Shown piece by piece: positions 7,505-7,722 of a stretch of DNA of 7,722 nucleotides. Origin of the DNA: CAZOLI01 sp964580675 (GTDB taxonomy: Bacteria; Planctomycetota; MHYJ01; CAYXQY01). The position numbers were made by a program, and so were the translations under genes. The stretch is from assembly GCA_964580675.1 (NCBI GenBank), contig CAZOLI010000086.1, positions 1-7,722 of the forward strand, given 5' to 3'. The first letter of the stretch is position 1; each line of letters opens with the position of its first letter. Below the pieces are notes generated by a model. The model was not told the origin of the DNA, did not search any database, and saw nothing but the letters and a program-made list of their open reading frames with translations.

Positions 7505-7558
7505 TACAACAAACACTGCAATTACATCTCAGGGGTTTTGCGTTGGGAAATGTGTTCT
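7468..7558. repeat. Structured repeat, copy 1 (hairpins A and B)
   Basis: This copy aligns with copy 2 at 7630-7722. Hairpin A: GTGTAC 7470-7475 pairs with GTACAC 7499-7504, enclosing GGACGGC (7479-7485) paired with GCCGTCC (7489-7495) around a GTT loop. Hairpin B follows at once: CTACAACAAACAC (7504-7516) pairs with GTGTTCTGTTGTAG (7552-7565) over 13 bp, with one bulged C at 7557. Outside the variable stem and loop, the two copies differ at only about three positions (GG to AA at 7533-7534, T to C at 7544). No coding sense is evident. Confidence 0.85.
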
Positions 7559-7564
7559 GTTGTA

Positions 7565-7590
7565 GCGCACGTAGCGTCAGCGAAGTGCGC
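7565..7590. repeat. Hairpin C following repeat copy 1 (GCGCAC / GTGCGC)
   Basis: GCGCAC at 7565-7570 pairs with GTGCGC at 7585-7590 around a 14-base loop that contains two similar AGCG words. It begins at the base where hairpin B closes, so A, B and C are stacked with no gap. A GTAG tetranucleotide (7562-7565) overlaps its 5' base, as in REP elements, but whether this is a true REP is unproven. The equivalent segment after copy 2 lies beyond the window. Confidence 0.5.
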
Positions 7591-7629
7591 GTTTCTAAGA
7601 TAAATAGGCCCTTCCCTGGTTCACAGACA

Positions 7630-7722
7630 ACGTGTACTCCGGGCGACGAAAAGTCGCCCTCCGTACACTACAACAAACACTGCAATTACATCTCAGAAGT
7701 TTTGCGTCGGGAAATGTGTTCT
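7630..7722. repeat. Structured repeat, copy 2 (cut by window end)
   Basis: This is the second copy, offset by 162 bases from copy 1. Hairpin A keeps GTGTAC (7632-7637) and GTACAC (7663-7668), but its inner stem is GGGCGAC (7641-7647) with GTCGCCC (7653-7659) around GAAAA. Relative to copy 1, stem pair 3 changes from A-T to G-C and stem pair 6 from G-C to A-T, both as compensated changes. The left arm of hairpin B is identical (7668-7680), and its right arm has begun when the window ends. Confidence 0.85.

Noticed and set aside
7385..7603. Small open frame running into the repeat
   Set aside because: It crosses hairpins A and B, has no ribosome binding site, and is not kept in copy 2 because the hairpin A loop length changes the frame.
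7468..7722. CRISPR array
   Set aside because: The units are long (about 90 conserved bases), there are only two, the spacing is about 71 bases, and they contain large hairpins; no cas gene is present.
7468..7722. Integron attC sites
   Set aside because: The sites are hairpin-rich and repeated, but I see no RYYYAAC/GTTRRRY core pair at the ends, no cassette gene between copies and no integrase.

Overview
The window looks like bacterial chromosomal DNA of moderate to high GC, probably from an environmental or uncultured Gram-negative lineage. The evidence is a very large secreted-type beta-helix/LamG/propeller protein, a remnant of a sigma-54 activator, an hpnD-hpnE pair for squalene synthesis, and a Ser/Thr kinase-like protein with a C-terminal zinc ribbon. 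This mix is common in Planctomycetota and other large-genome candidate phyla, but the sequence alone does not fix the taxon.

Layout. Bases 1-2640 (+) hold the 3' part of a giant gene that begins upstream. It has the end of a beta-helix-like region, a LamG/concanavalin-like domain, a beta-helix closing motif (WDIGPDEY), and a C-terminal region resembling beta-propeller blades. Directly after its stop codon, and in the same frame, lies the 3' end of a sigma-54-dependent transcription activator (2641-3239, +). It has lost its 5' end and carries three frameshifts, so it is a pseudogene. Bases 3240-3702 contain no convincing gene. On the minus strand, hpnD (5939 down to 5064) and hpnE (5055 down to 3703) form a tight two-gene operon for presqualene diphosphate and then hydroxysqualene-to-squalene chemistry. 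A 162-base divergent intergenic region with a plausible promoter leads to a plus-strand kinase-like gene (6102-7295). Several of its catalytic positions are altered, so it may be a pseudokinase.

The right end (7296-7722) is non-coding and holds the most unusual structure: two copies of a roughly 162-base-period repeat. Each copy has a GTGTAC/GTACAC-closed hairpin (A) whose inner 7-bp stem differs between copies at two positions, with both partners changed so that pairing is kept. Hairpin A is followed at once by a 13-bp hairpin (B), and in copy 1 by a third hairpin (C). Copy 2 runs off the window, so the array probably continues.

Working together: only hpnD and hpnE clearly share a pathway (squalene for hopanoids or related lipids). 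The kinase-like gene shares their intergenic region but shows no functional link. The giant surface protein and the regulator remnant seem to have been brought together by rearrangement.
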